From assembly GCA_902493795.1 (NCBI GenBank), contig CABUQZ010000010.1, positions 1-62,580 on the forward strand: 62,580 bases of DNA, read 5' to 3'. The notes under the pieces were generated by a model, which had not been told where the DNA came from, searched no databases, and saw only the letters and a list, made by a program, of their open reading frames with translations. Position numbers and translations under genes: made by a program. This DNA is from an uncultured Clostridium sp. GTDB lineage: Bacteria; Bacillota_I; Bacilli_A; RF39; UBA660. Within the stretch, counting starts at the first letter, position 1; the number at the start of each line of letters is the position of its first letter. Positions 24,415 to 32,732 of the stretch are shown piece after piece.

Positions 24415-25176
24415 ATGAAAGAGTTTTCAATAACACCCCTTGGAACAGTATCGCCTTATCCTAAAAATGATATGAACTGTCCTTCGTTTCTTATAAAATA
24501 TAATGATTGTAATATCTTACTTGATTGTGGAAATGGTAGTACAAGACTTTTGAATTTTGAAGATGATCTTTCAAACCTTAATGTAATAATAACCCATTAT
24601 CATAAAGATCATTTTGGGGATATTGGTGCTATTCAATACGCTTCCTATGTCTATCATAATATGGGCCTATTAGATAAAAAAGTCAAAGTATATTTACCAT
24701 ATGAAGACTTTCAAGGTAGTAAAAAATCTATTTTAGATAACACTGAATCTTTTGTAGATTACATAGATATTTATGATAACTCATCAGTTGATATAGATTC
24801 TTTACACATAACTTTTCATGATAGTAAATCTCATAGTATTCCATCATTTATGGTTAAATTAGAAGATGAAAACTGTAAAGTAATATACACTTCCGATGTG
24901 GGAGTAAATAATTTTGATGACATTGTAAATTTTTCAATGAATGCTGATTTATTAATCTCTGAAAGTTCATTTCTTTTAAAACATAACTCTTCTTGCAAAA
25001 CACATTTAACTGCATATAAAGCAGGAGAACTTGCAAAAAGGTCTAATACTAAAAGACTTTTACTAACTCATTTTTGGCCTGAAGTTAATAAAAACGAATA
25101 TTTAGAAGAATCAAAAAAAATGTTTGAAAATAGTTTTGTTGCTTGTGAAGGAAAAAAACTTCTATTGAAAAAATAG
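24415..25176 (+). CDS. MBL-fold metallo-hydrolase (RNase Z-like)
   Basis: 253 residues with the metallo-beta-lactamase metal motif THYHKDHFGD (His61, His63, Asp65, His66), LLDCGNGSTRLL before it, IYTSDVGVNNF as the bridging Asp, and LLLTHFWP near the C-terminus. The set-up resembles the RNase Z/phosphodiesterase subgroup, but tRNA maturation is not proved. It lies 4 bases after coaD and is probably co-transcribed. Confidence 0.85.
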   Translation: MKEFSITPLGTVSPYPKNDMNCPSFLIKYNDCNILLDCGNGSTRLLNFEDDLSNLNVIITHYHKDHFGDIGAIQYASYVYHNMGLLDKKVKVYLPYEDFQGSKKSILDNTESFVDYIDIYDNSSVDIDSLHITFHDSKSHSIPSFMVKLEDENCKVIYTSDVGVNNFDDIVNFSMNADLLISESSFLLKHNSSCKTHLTAYKAGELAKRSNTKRLLLTHFWPEVNKNEYLEESKKMFENSFVACEGKKLLLKK

Positions 25177-25300
25177 ATAGTTTTTTTCTTTTTTTTCATA
25201 AAATAATTATTATTTAATAAAGGAATAAGTTGCTTATTTTGAAAAAATATTCTAAAATAGATATATATATAATATTCGATAGGGTAAGGTGATAATAAAG

Positions 25301-26278
25301 ATGGCAAATAATAATGTATTAACAATGAATGAAGAAGAAATACAAACTGCCGCTAATGGTTATAGAGAATGTTCTACTGGATTAGAAGATGCAGGATCTA
25401 AAATTCTTGCTGAATTTCAAAGCGTTATGGATTGTGGATTAATGTCAAAATCAGTTAGTGAAATATCAAAACAATTGGGTTTACTTTCTGGGTCTATTGG
25501 TAATGTTCAAAATATAATGAGTAGACAATCAAGTAAGATGTTCGATTACGATAGAAGTATGGCTAAAATGGCAGAGGAAATTGATATACCTGATGATTTC
25601 TTCTCAAATAATTCTATGGAAACTAATGAATACAACAGAAGTATATTAGGAAAGATTGATGGAAGATCTGTTAATGAAGGTCAAACATCTTCTCAATTTA
25701 ATGAGACTGCTGATAATACTGTGTCTGCACAATCATTAGCAGATATTACTGCAGATCAAACACAACAGAAAGAATATGATGAAACAACAGTTATTGGTAA
25801 ATCTGTTCTTGGAAATATTAGTGGAAATCAAACACAAGAACAAACTTATGATGCTTCAACAAATATTAATAGACAGAATATGGCTGATATAAGTGGAAAT
25901 CAAACTAAAGAGCAAACTTATGATGATTCTTCAAGCCTTAATAAAGCAACTATTACAAATATTAGTGGAGATCAAACACAACAGAAAGAGTATGATGAAA
26001 CAACAGTTCTTGGTAAATCAGTTCTTGGAAATGTAAATAAGAATAGTACTCTTCAACAACAAGAATTAGATGGTTCATCTACAATTGCTGCAACTAATTT
26101 AGGAAGTGTAAATAGATCTAAAGCAGCAAATATAAATGATGAATTAATGCTTAATACTCAGGCAATGTCTTCTACTGCAGCTTTAACTAGTATACAAACT
26201 AATAAAAGTGAAGATAAAGAAAAAGAAGAGCTTGAAAAAATCGATGAAAGATTTAAAAATATGGATGAACAAGCTTAA
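25301..26278 (+). CDS. repeat-containing protein of the WXG100/type VII locus
   Basis: 325 residues. The first 105 are helical and of WXG-like size (LTMNEEEIQTAANGYRECST..., ...MFDYDRSMAKMAEEI). Then come about four units of 31-34 residues built on N/DQTQQKEYD with GKSVLGNISG. There is no signal peptide, as expected for a type VII substrate. The C-terminus is short and charged. Two WXG100 genes follow directly, so it is probably a secreted or scaffold component of this locus. GTG 25289 overlaps the AAGGTGA ribosome binding site, so ATG 25301 is the start. Function otherwise unknown. Confidence 0.6.
   Translation: MANNNVLTMNEEEIQTAANGYRECSTGLEDAGSKILAEFQSVMDCGLMSKSVSEISKQLGLLSGSIGNVQNIMSRQSSKMFDYDRSMAKMAEEIDIPDDFFSNNSMETNEYNRSILGKIDGRSVNEGQTSSQFNETADNTVSAQSLADITADQTQQKEYDETTVIGKSVLGNISGNQTQEQTYDASTNINRQNMADISGNQTKEQTYDDSSSLNKATITNISGDQTQQKEYDETTVLGKSVLGNVNKNSTLQQQELDGSSTIAATNLGSVNRSKAANINDELMLNTQAMSSTAALTSIQTNKSEDKEKEELEKIDERFKNMDEQA
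25754..26034 (+). repeat. in-frame direct repeats in the first gene of the WXG locus
   Basis: Units begin with GATCAAACACAACAGAAAGA-like sequence. The unit at 25754-25820 and the one at 25970-26036 are almost identical over 67 bases, while the two in between (about 25826 and 25895) have diverged. Confidence 0.75.
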
Positions 26279-26306
26279 TATTGTTAGGGAAAGTTAAGGT
26301 GAGAAT

Positions 26307-26648
26307 ATGGAATTAAAAGTAAAACATGAAGAATTACATAATGTAATGGGAACAATGAGAAAAGATGGAGATGCTTATAGCGTTGAAATCGATAATATGC
26401 TTAAACAAATAGAAGAATTAAGGACAATTTGGCAAGGACAAGATGCAGAACAATTTTGTAACAATGTATCTCAATACATTGAAAAAATGAAAAAAATCCC
26501 TGCAGCTCTTACCCAAATGTCAGGATTAGTTGAAAAAGCTAATGCTGGATATTCTGATAATGATGAAGAATTCAGTAAGGAACTTCAAACAGAAGTAGAT
26601 AATTATGATGAAGAATTAGTTGCTACGCAAGGAGGGGGAACGTTATAA
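26307..26648 (+). CDS. WXG100-family protein (ESAT-6-like)
   Basis: 113 residues with two long amphipathic helices joined at IWQGQDAEQF, where WQG is the family motif (W42). The C-terminal helix contains YSDND/E, which fits the YxxxD/E type VII secretion signal. Such proteins are exported as dimers by the EssC/YukAB ATPase, which is not in this window. GGTGAG precedes the start, and the next gene overlaps its stop by one base. Confidence 0.85.
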   Translation: MELKVKHEELHNVMGTMRKDGDAYSVEIDNMLKQIEELRTIWQGQDAEQFCNNVSQYIEKMKKIPAALTQMSGLVEKANAGYSDNDEEFSKELQTEVDNYDEELVATQGGGTL

Positions 26649-26974
26649 TGAATGGAATTGTAATAACAGATGCTGGAAGATTTGAACAAGTAATAACATC
26701 TTTTGAAGATTCATTTAATAAGATTAAAGATTTATTTGCTAATGAAAAAAAGAATGCTGAAGAAATAAACAATACAGATACTTGGACTGGAGCAACAGCA
26801 GAAGTAATGTATGAAAAATATAAAAAGTTAAGTGATAACTTTCAACCTATAGAATATTCTTTGGAATTATATATTAAATTTTTAAAAAAGACTTTAGAAG
26901 ATTATAGAAGAATCGAAGAAGAAATTAATAAGAATATGGAAGATTTCTCTGAATCTTTAAATGTTAATAGTTAG
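26648..26974 (+). CDS. WXG100-family protein, second copy
   Basis: 108 residues, a helix-turn-helix hairpin with the turn at TWTGATAEVMYEKY (WTG motif near residue 46). YRRIEE in the second helix fits the YxxxD/E export signal. It is clearly divergent from the preceding WXG100 protein, so the two may form a heterodimer, as with ESAT-6 and CFP-10. GGAGG within the end of the upstream gene serves as ribosome binding site. Confidence 0.82.
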   Translation: MNGIVITDAGRFEQVITSFEDSFNKIKDLFANEKKNAEEINNTDTWTGATAEVMYEKYKKLSDNFQPIEYSLELYIKFLKKTLEDYRRIEEEINKNMEDFSESLNVNS

Positions 26975-26987
26975 GAGGTAATAGATT

Positions 26988-29576
26988 ATGGATGAAAATA
27001 ATGAAGAAATGCCTATAACATATTATACAGTTGATGCTCTTCAAGATAGAGAAGCTGGAGCAATGTATAATGTTTTAGTTCCTAATTCTGATGGTAGTGG
27101 TATGACATCTGCTATTTTAACTTTTCAAGATGATGGTAAATATACAATAGTAAATCCTAGTACTAATGAGACTATACCTGTTAGTACAAGTGAGGGAATT
27201 AGGGTTGTAGATGTTGATGCTTATAGAACAAAAGTTGACAACTATCAATCTTTAAGTGGTACTGGTGCAGCTACAACTACTACCACTACAAATAATGAAC
27301 CAGCTATTAAGGTACCAGATTTTGAACATACTACTCCAAGTCTTACTGAATCAAAGTATGTTCGTCATGATATTAATAGTGATGTTTTTATTGCTAGGAC
27401 AAAACAAGATTATATAGATTATGTAGTATCTAGTTCAAGAGGAAATATTTCTAGAGAACAAGCTACACAAATGGCAGAAGGAAGACTAAAAAATGGTACA
27501 TTGTTTGTTGCAGAAGGTGAAGGAGCTAATATAAATAACGGAACAGCTTCAACAACAACTACAACAACTGAACCTACTGCTTCAAATCAAACTGCTAGAT
27601 TAAATGGAATTGGTTCTACTGATATGCCAGATATGCATGATGATAAGATGCATCACACACATGTAACTCAAAAAGTTGGAAGTGGTGAATATATTGGCGG
27701 AAAAGATGATTATACTAATTCTGCTGAAAATTATAGACAATTACAAACTGATGAAAGTGGTAATGTTTTAGTAGATGAAAATGGTTATGCCAAAAAGAAT
27801 TTGTCATATAAACCTGGTGAGACTAGAACATTGGCTGATAATCCTTATCTAGCATCAATTTCTCAAAAGAATATTTTAGGTAATACTGATCACAAATCAT
27901 TTAGTAAACTTGATTATATTTGCGCATATGCTGCAACTGGTCAATGGTCTGCTAAGGATTTAAAAGTTACTGTTGATTATTTGGCATCTGAATGTGATGT
28001 AAAATTTGCTGCCCATCCACAACATTATTTTAAAGGAACTATTTTTGAAACAATATATAATAAAGTTCAAGATACAGATTACAAAGCTAAAGAAGAAGCA
28101 ATTAGATCTTTAGTTGAGGAACTTGAAACTAAATTTAAGGCAAAACATGATGAAATGATTGGTTGGTGTGGAAGTGCTTATGATTCTTCAACATCAGCAG
28201 TTCAATGTATTCTAGGAAAATTTGAAGTTACAATGGGTAACATTTTACAAGCTTTGGAACCTTCTTGTTCTGCTATGAGTAAGTTTAAAGAAGATCTTAA
28301 AGCACTTAAAGAAAAAGAAGAAAATGAGCTAGAACCTAAAAAGCTAGAAGTTGAAAATGCATTAAAAGAAAAAGAAGCTGCTCAATCAACTTATGATGGT
28401 ATTCATGTTCCTCGTCGTAAATATGATGATGGTAAATGTACAAATGAAAGCGAAGTAAGAGATGCAGAACGTCGTAAATCTAGTGCATGGGATGATTTTA
28501 AAGCTAAAGAAGGAACTTATAACACATTAAATGCTGAACTTGAAGAATTAATGAATGTAATGGATGAAATGTTATTAAATGTTGTTATGGAATACTTCCA
28601 AATAAAGAACTTTGATTCATCAGTTCAAACATTTGCATCATTCTTTGGATTAGGTAGTGGACCAGATAGAAGTGGTATGATTGCTTCTAAAGCTGCACTG
28701 CTCCAAAATCACGATGCTATCCTGACCGAGTTTGAAGATTACTCGAAAATGCCGGTTATAACCAACCTGAGTGATTATAAAGTTGGAGATGTTATTATAT
28801 TTGATGATGCTCATGGATATGTATATGCTGTTACTGGACCATTTGATCCTCTAACTGGAACAATTACAATTGGATGTTTTGATAGAAATGGAAATAAAAT
28901 AGGTGATGATATTGTTATTTGGGACCAAAGAGAGATAGTACCTATTAAGTATGTAAGGGAATATGATCCTGAAATATATGAAGGATATCCTGATACATTC
29001 TTAACTACTGCTCCAGAAGCTCCAATAGTACCTCCTGTTGATGATAAACCTCCTGTTGTTAAACCTCCAGTAGGATCAACACCACCAACAAATCCAACAA
29101 CACCACCAACTAATCCAACAACTCCGCCAACTAATCCAACAACACCACCAACAACTCCAACAACTCCGCCAACAAATCCAACAACACCACCAACGAACCC
29201 AACAACTCCGCCAACAAGCCCAACAACTCCACCAACATATATAACAAGTCCGCCAACAACATGGCCAACATCACCACAAAATCCATATGGTCCACATACT
29301 GGACTTGATGCAATCTATTCATCTGGAGATACTACACAAAGTTCTTCTGGATTAGGTGCTTTAGCTGGATTAGCAGTAGGTGCTGCAGGACTTGGATTAA
29401 CAGGATTAATGGATAAAGATAAAGACGAAGAAAAGGATAAAGAAAAAGAAAAAGATAACGAAGCGGAAAAAGAAAATAAAGAAGAAGAGAAAAAAGACGA
29501 AGTTAAAGAGGAAACTAAAGAAGAACAACAAGAACAAACAACTGAAGCAACAACTAGTGTTGACATTCATGAATAA
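26988..29576 (+). CDS. large proline-rich, membrane-anchored protein of the WXG locus
   Basis: 862 residues. In order: a beta-rich N-terminus with Thr-rich linkers (to about 300); a helical region with a WxG-type turn, GWCGSAYDSS (Trp393), and a long coiled-coil (to about 555); a small beta domain around YKVGDVIIFDDAHGYVYAV; a proline-rich linker of PTNPTTP units (about 693-765); one hydrophobic helix GLGALAGLAVGAAGLGLTGL (about 787-806); and a Lys/Glu-rich tail. It looks like a wall-spanning protein with the tail in the cytosol or wall. No known enzyme motif. A 72-bp patch of unusual codons lies at 28698-28769. Confidence 0.65.
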   Translation: MDENNEEMPITYYTVDALQDREAGAMYNVLVPNSDGSGMTSAILTFQDDGKYTIVNPSTNETIPVSTSEGIRVVDVDAYRTKVDNYQSLSGTGAATTTTTTNNEPAIKVPDFEHTTPSLTESKYVRHDINSDVFIARTKQDYIDYVVSSSRGNISREQATQMAEGRLKNGTLFVAEGEGANINNGTASTTTTTTEPTASNQTARLNGIGSTDMPDMHDDKMHHTHVTQKVGSGEYIGGKDDYTNSAENYRQLQTDESGNVLVDENGYAKKNLSYKPGETRTLADNPYLASISQKNILGNTDHKSFSKLDYICAYAATGQWSAKDLKVTVDYLASECDVKFAAHPQHYFKGTIFETIYNKVQDTDYKAKEEAIRSLVEELETKFKAKHDEMIGWCGSAYDSSTSAVQCILGKFEVTMGNILQALEPSCSAMSKFKEDLKALKEKEENELEPKKLEVENALKEKEAAQSTYDGIHVPRRKYDDGKCTNESEVRDAERRKSSAWDDFKAKEGTYNTLNAELEELMNVMDEMLLNVVMEYFQIKNFDSSVQTFASFFGLGSGPDRSGMIASKAALLQNHDAILTEFEDYSKMPVITNLSDYKVGDVIIFDDAHGYVYAVTGPFDPLTGTITIGCFDRNGNKIGDDIVIWDQREIVPIKYVREYDPEIYEGYPDTFLTTAPEAPIVPPVDDKPPVVKPPVGSTPPTNPTTPPTNPTTPPTNPTTPPTTPTTPPTNPTTPPTNPTTPPTSPTTPPTYITSPPTTWPTSPQNPYGPHTGLDAIYSSGDTTQSSSGLGALAGLAVGAAGLGLTGLMDKDKDEEKDKEKEKDNEAEKENKEEEKKDEVKEETKEEQQEQTTEATTSVDIHE
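29066..29252 (+). repeat. PTNPTTPP-coding tandem repeats
   Basis: About seven 24-base units such as CCAACAAATCCAACAACACC encode the proline/threonine linker of the large protein. Units vary at third positions and in Asn/Thr/Ser at one site. Confidence 0.85.
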
Positions 29577-29578
29577 TT

Positions 29579-29608
29579 AAAGAACCGTTTTGGTTCTTTT
29601 TTTTTGAA
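29579..29608 (+). terminator. intrinsic terminator after the WXG operon
   Basis: AAAGAACC and GGTTCTTT pair around GTTTT, followed by eight or more T. Confidence 0.9.
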
Positions 29609-29650
29609 TTTTGTGATAAAATGATTTCATAGATAATGAAAGGTGTTTAT

Positions 29651-30424
29651 ATGAAAAAAAGTATTAAAGGAATATTATATTTTGTATTTATCTTAATAAT
29701 AGCAGTATCAGCTGTTGTTCTTTACAAAGAATATACTAAAGAACCTGAGGAATTAGAGATTTATAAGCCAACTCCTGCAGAAATTGAAGTAAAAGAAGAA
29801 GATAAAAAAGAAGAAGTAATTGAAAAAGAAAAAATCAAGATGGCTCCTGATGTTGATTTAGCAAAAGAAAGAGCTAAATATAAAAATAATGATATAGTTG
29901 GAAGACTTGAACTTCCTAACTTATTAAATGTATTAATAGTAAAAGGAACAAATAATGACTTTTATTTATCTCATTCAATTAGTAAAGAGTATGATATAAG
30001 AGGTAGTGAATTTATTGATTATAGAGTTAGTCCTACTAGTAAACAAATTAACGTCTATGGTCATAATTCAAGAGATGAAAATATTCAAGTACCATTTTTG
30101 AAAATAGCTAAGAAAATAGAAACTGGAAATTGGAAATATTTCAAAGAAAATCCATATATAATTCTTCAACATGATGGTGGAAAAAGTGTATATAAAATAT
30201 TTGCAATTAAACAAGTTTATAGGTCTAATACAGAACATATGAATGTTACTGCTACTGGAAAAGCTTTTGTACAACATATAAAAAATATTACAACAGGAGA
30301 AGGAACAATTTACTCTGAACCTCCTTATTATGATGAAAACTCAGAAATAATAGTATTACAAACTTGTTCTCATGACTGGGATAACGCATTATATACAATT
30401 GTGGGAATTAAAATAGATTATTAA
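29651..30424 (+). CDS. class B sortase-like protein lacking the usual arginine
   Basis: 257 residues: an N-terminal membrane helix (about 7-25), a charged linker, then a sortase B beta-barrel. The catalytic His138 is seen in INVYGHNSRD and Cys239 in IVLQTCSHDW. Class B sortases have Arg eight residues after the Cys (TCxxxxxxxR); here that residue is Leu247 (DNALYTIVGI). Sortases attach proteins to the wall or to each other. No LPXTG-like or NPQTN-like sorted substrate is obvious in the window. It has its own promoter box (TGATAAAAT near 29615) and AAAGGTG before ATG 29651. Confidence 0.78.
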   Translation: MKKSIKGILYFVFILIIAVSAVVLYKEYTKEPEELEIYKPTPAEIEVKEEDKKEEVIEKEKIKMAPDVDLAKERAKYKNNDIVGRLELPNLLNVLIVKGTNNDFYLSHSISKEYDIRGSEFIDYRVSPTSKQINVYGHNSRDENIQVPFLKIAKKIETGNWKYFKENPYIILQHDGGKSVYKIFAIKQVYRSNTEHMNVTATGKAFVQHIKNITTGEGTIYSEPPYYDENSEIIVLQTCSHDWDNALYTIVGIKIDY

Positions 30425-30440
30425 GGACTATGTCCTTTTT
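30423..30440 (+). terminator. intrinsic terminator after the sortase gene
   Basis: AAGGAC-TAT-GTCCTT followed by T. The loop is only three bases. Confidence 0.75.
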
Positions 30441-30455
30441 AATTTTCTTATATTT

Positions 30456-30812
30456 ATGGAAGAAAGAATTAATAAATTATTAGAGTCTTTAGCAAAAACT
30501 AAATTTAGAGGTTCATTTCATCTTAATAGTAATATGAAATTATATGTTAAAGAAAAAGGATTAGAAAAAATAGAAAAAGATGCCTTATTTTTCGTTAATA
30601 ATAGGTTAAAAGATAAGAATCCTAAAAATGATGGTAAACAGACTCCAATGAAACAGGTGCATCCTGTTTTTATAGCACAACATGCAACTGGTACTTGTTG
30701 TAGATCTTGTTTAGAAAGAATTCATCATATAGAAAAAGGAAAAGAATTAACAGAAAAAGAGATTAATTATGTTGTAAAAGTTATTATGTCATGGATAGAA
30801 AAAGAAGCATAA
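30456..30812 (+). CDS. DUF4186 family protein
   Basis: 118 residues. The family core DGKQTPMKQVHPVFIAQ followed by HATGTCCRSCLERIHHIEKG is very well conserved: two vicinal Cys, a third Cys and several His suggest a metal site. Members are about this size and stand alone; the function is unknown. No Shine-Dalgarno sequence is seen before the ATG, which lies only 16 bases after the preceding terminator's T-run. Confidence 0.88.
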   Translation: MEERINKLLESLAKTKFRGSFHLNSNMKLYVKEKGLEKIEKDALFFVNNRLKDKNPKNDGKQTPMKQVHPVFIAQHATGTCCRSCLERIHHIEKGKELTEKEINYVVKVIMSWIEKEA

Positions 30813-30826
30813 TATATTTAGAAAGG

Positions 30827-30850
30827 AACACTTTTTTTAGTGTTTTTTTT
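30827..30850 (+). terminator. intrinsic terminator
   Basis: AACACT and AGTGTT pair around six T, followed by eight T. Confidence 0.75.
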
Positions 30851-30968
30851 AAATTATGTAATATTGTGAAATAATATGTAAATTTATTGACTATAATTTT
30901 TATTAGAGTTATATTGAAAAAGCATAATTTATTAAATAAGTAATGCTTTATATTATGTAGGAGGGATT

Positions 30969-32732
30969 ATGTTTAAATTATTTAGAAATTTTAACAAGAG
31001 TGATATTTTGAAAATGCTCGTTTGTTTTCTTCTTGTAGTTTTTCAAGTATGGCTTGATCTTAGAATGCCTGAATATATGAGTGCAATTACAAGATTAATT
31101 CAAACAGAAGGTAGTGAAATGAGTGAGATATTAACACAAGGTGCTTATATGCTTTTGTGTGCTTTAGGAAGTTTATCTTCTGCAATTTTAGTTGGATATT
31201 TTGCATCATTTTTAGCATCTAGTTTTTCTAAAAAGTTAAGAAAAATTATTTTTAGAAAAGTTGAGTCTTTTGGAACAGAAGAAATAAAGAAATTTTCTAC
31301 AAGTAGTTTGATTACAAGAACAACTAATGATGTTACTCAAATTGAAATGTTAATATCAATGGGGCTTCAAATGTTAATAAAAGCTCCAGTAATGGCAATA
31401 TGGGCTGTTACAAAAATACTTGATAAAAGCTTAGAATGGAGTGTACTTACTGCAGTTTGTCTTGCAATACTTTTAACTACTATTGGAATAATACTAATAA
31501 TTGTACTTCCAAGATTTAAAATTGTTCAAAAATTAATAGATAAAATTAATGGTGTTACAAGAGAAAATCTAACTGGTATTAGAGTAGTACGTGCATTTAA
31601 TGCTGAAAAATTCCAAGAGGGAAGATTTGAAGAAGTTAATGATAAGTTAACTAGAACTCAAACATTTAATCAAAAATGCTTTGCTTTTTTAAATCCTGTA
31701 ATGAACCTCGTTATGAATGGATTAACTTTAGGAATTTATCTAATTGGAGCGTTCTTAATTAGTGAAGCAGGAATGGCTTCGAAACTTACATTGTTTAGTA
31801 ATATGGTTGTATTTTCAAGTTATGGAATGCAAGTAATTATATCTTTCTTGATGCTTGCAATGATATTTATGATGTGGCCAAGAGCTCAAGTATCTGCAGG
31901 TCGTATCAATGAAGTTATTGATGAAGAAGAGAAAATTAAAGATGGAAATGTAAGCAAGTCTCACAGTGATATTGTTGGTACAGTAGAGTTTAGAAATGTA
32001 TCTTTCAAGTATCCTGATGCAGATGAATATCTTCTTAAAAATATTTCCTTTAAAGTAAATAAAGGTGAAACTATTGCCTTTATCGGGTCAACTGGAAGTG
32101 GTAAATCAACATTAATTAACCTTGTACCTCGTTTTTATGATGTTACTGATGGAGAGATTTTAGTAGATGGAATAAATGTTAAAGATTATACTCAAGAAGC
32201 ATTACATAATAAAATAGGGTATGTTCCTCAAAAAGCTGTTATGTTTACTGGAACAGTAAAAGATAATGTTTCTTATGGAGATAATGGCAAAGGAAAACCA
32301 ACTGATGAGGAAATTAAAAAAGCAATAGATGTTGCTCAAGGAACTGATTTTGTGTTAAAGATGGATAAAAAATACAATGCTCATATTGCTCGTGGTGGTA
32401 CTAATGTATCAGGTGGACAGAAACAACGTTTAGCAATAGCAAGAGCAATTGCAAGAGATCCTGAAATCTATATATTTGATGACTCGTTTTCAGCACTTGA
32501 CTATAAGACTGATTCAGTTTTAAGAAAAGAATTAAAGAAATATACTAAAGATGCAACTAGTATGATAGTAGCTCAAAGAATAGGAACTATTATAGATGCA
32601 GATAAAATAGTAGTACTTGATAAAGGTAATTGTGTAGGAATAGGAACACATAAAGAATTATTAAAGAGTTGTTCTATCTATAAAGAAATTGCCTTATCAC
32701 AGTTATCGGAGGAGGAATTAGATAATGCCTAG
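30969..32732 (+). CDS. ABC exporter, subunit with degenerate ATPase site
   Basis: 587 residues: an N-terminal six-helix transmembrane domain (to about 320) fused to a nucleotide-binding domain. Walker A GSTGSGKST starts at 373 and the signature VSGGQ is at 480-484. In Walker B (IFDDSFS) the catalytic Glu is Asp505, and the switch His is Gln536 (AQRI). This is the pattern of the degenerate-site subunit of heterodimeric exporters such as BmrC or TM287. It probably exports drugs or lipids. It overlaps the partner gene by 8 bases, and GGAGGG precedes the start. Confidence 0.9.
   Translation: MFKLFRNFNKSDILKMLVCFLLVVFQVWLDLRMPEYMSAITRLIQTEGSEMSEILTQGAYMLLCALGSLSSAILVGYFASFLASSFSKKLRKIIFRKVESFGTEEIKKFSTSSLITRTTNDVTQIEMLISMGLQMLIKAPVMAIWAVTKILDKSLEWSVLTAVCLAILLTTIGIILIIVLPRFKIVQKLIDKINGVTRENLTGIRVVRAFNAEKFQEGRFEEVNDKLTRTQTFNQKCFAFLNPVMNLVMNGLTLGIYLIGAFLISEAGMASKLTLFSNMVVFSSYGMQVIISFLMLAMIFMMWPRAQVSAGRINEVIDEEEKIKDGNVSKSHSDIVGTVEFRNVSFKYPDADEYLLKNISFKVNKGETIAFIGSTGSGKSTLINLVPRFYDVTDGEILVDGINVKDYTQEALHNKIGYVPQKAVMFTGTVKDNVSYGDNGKGKPTDEEIKKAIDVAQGTDFVLKMDKKYNAHIARGGTNVSGGQKQRLAIARAIARDPEIYIFDDSFSALDYKTDSVLRKELKKYTKDATSMIVAQRIGTIIDADKIVVLDKGNCVGIGTHKELLKSCSIYKEIALSQLSEEELDNA

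Noticed and set aside
29066..29252. Short tandem repeats as CRISPR or satellite DNA
   Set aside because: They encode an in-frame Pro/Thr linker and have no unique spacers.
29131..29566. Long open frames on the minus strand opposite the proline- and lysine-rich coding region
   Set aside because: They are mirror images of the repeats and the Lys/Glu-rich tail; no promoter or ribosome binding site, and their composition is an artefact of the coding strand.
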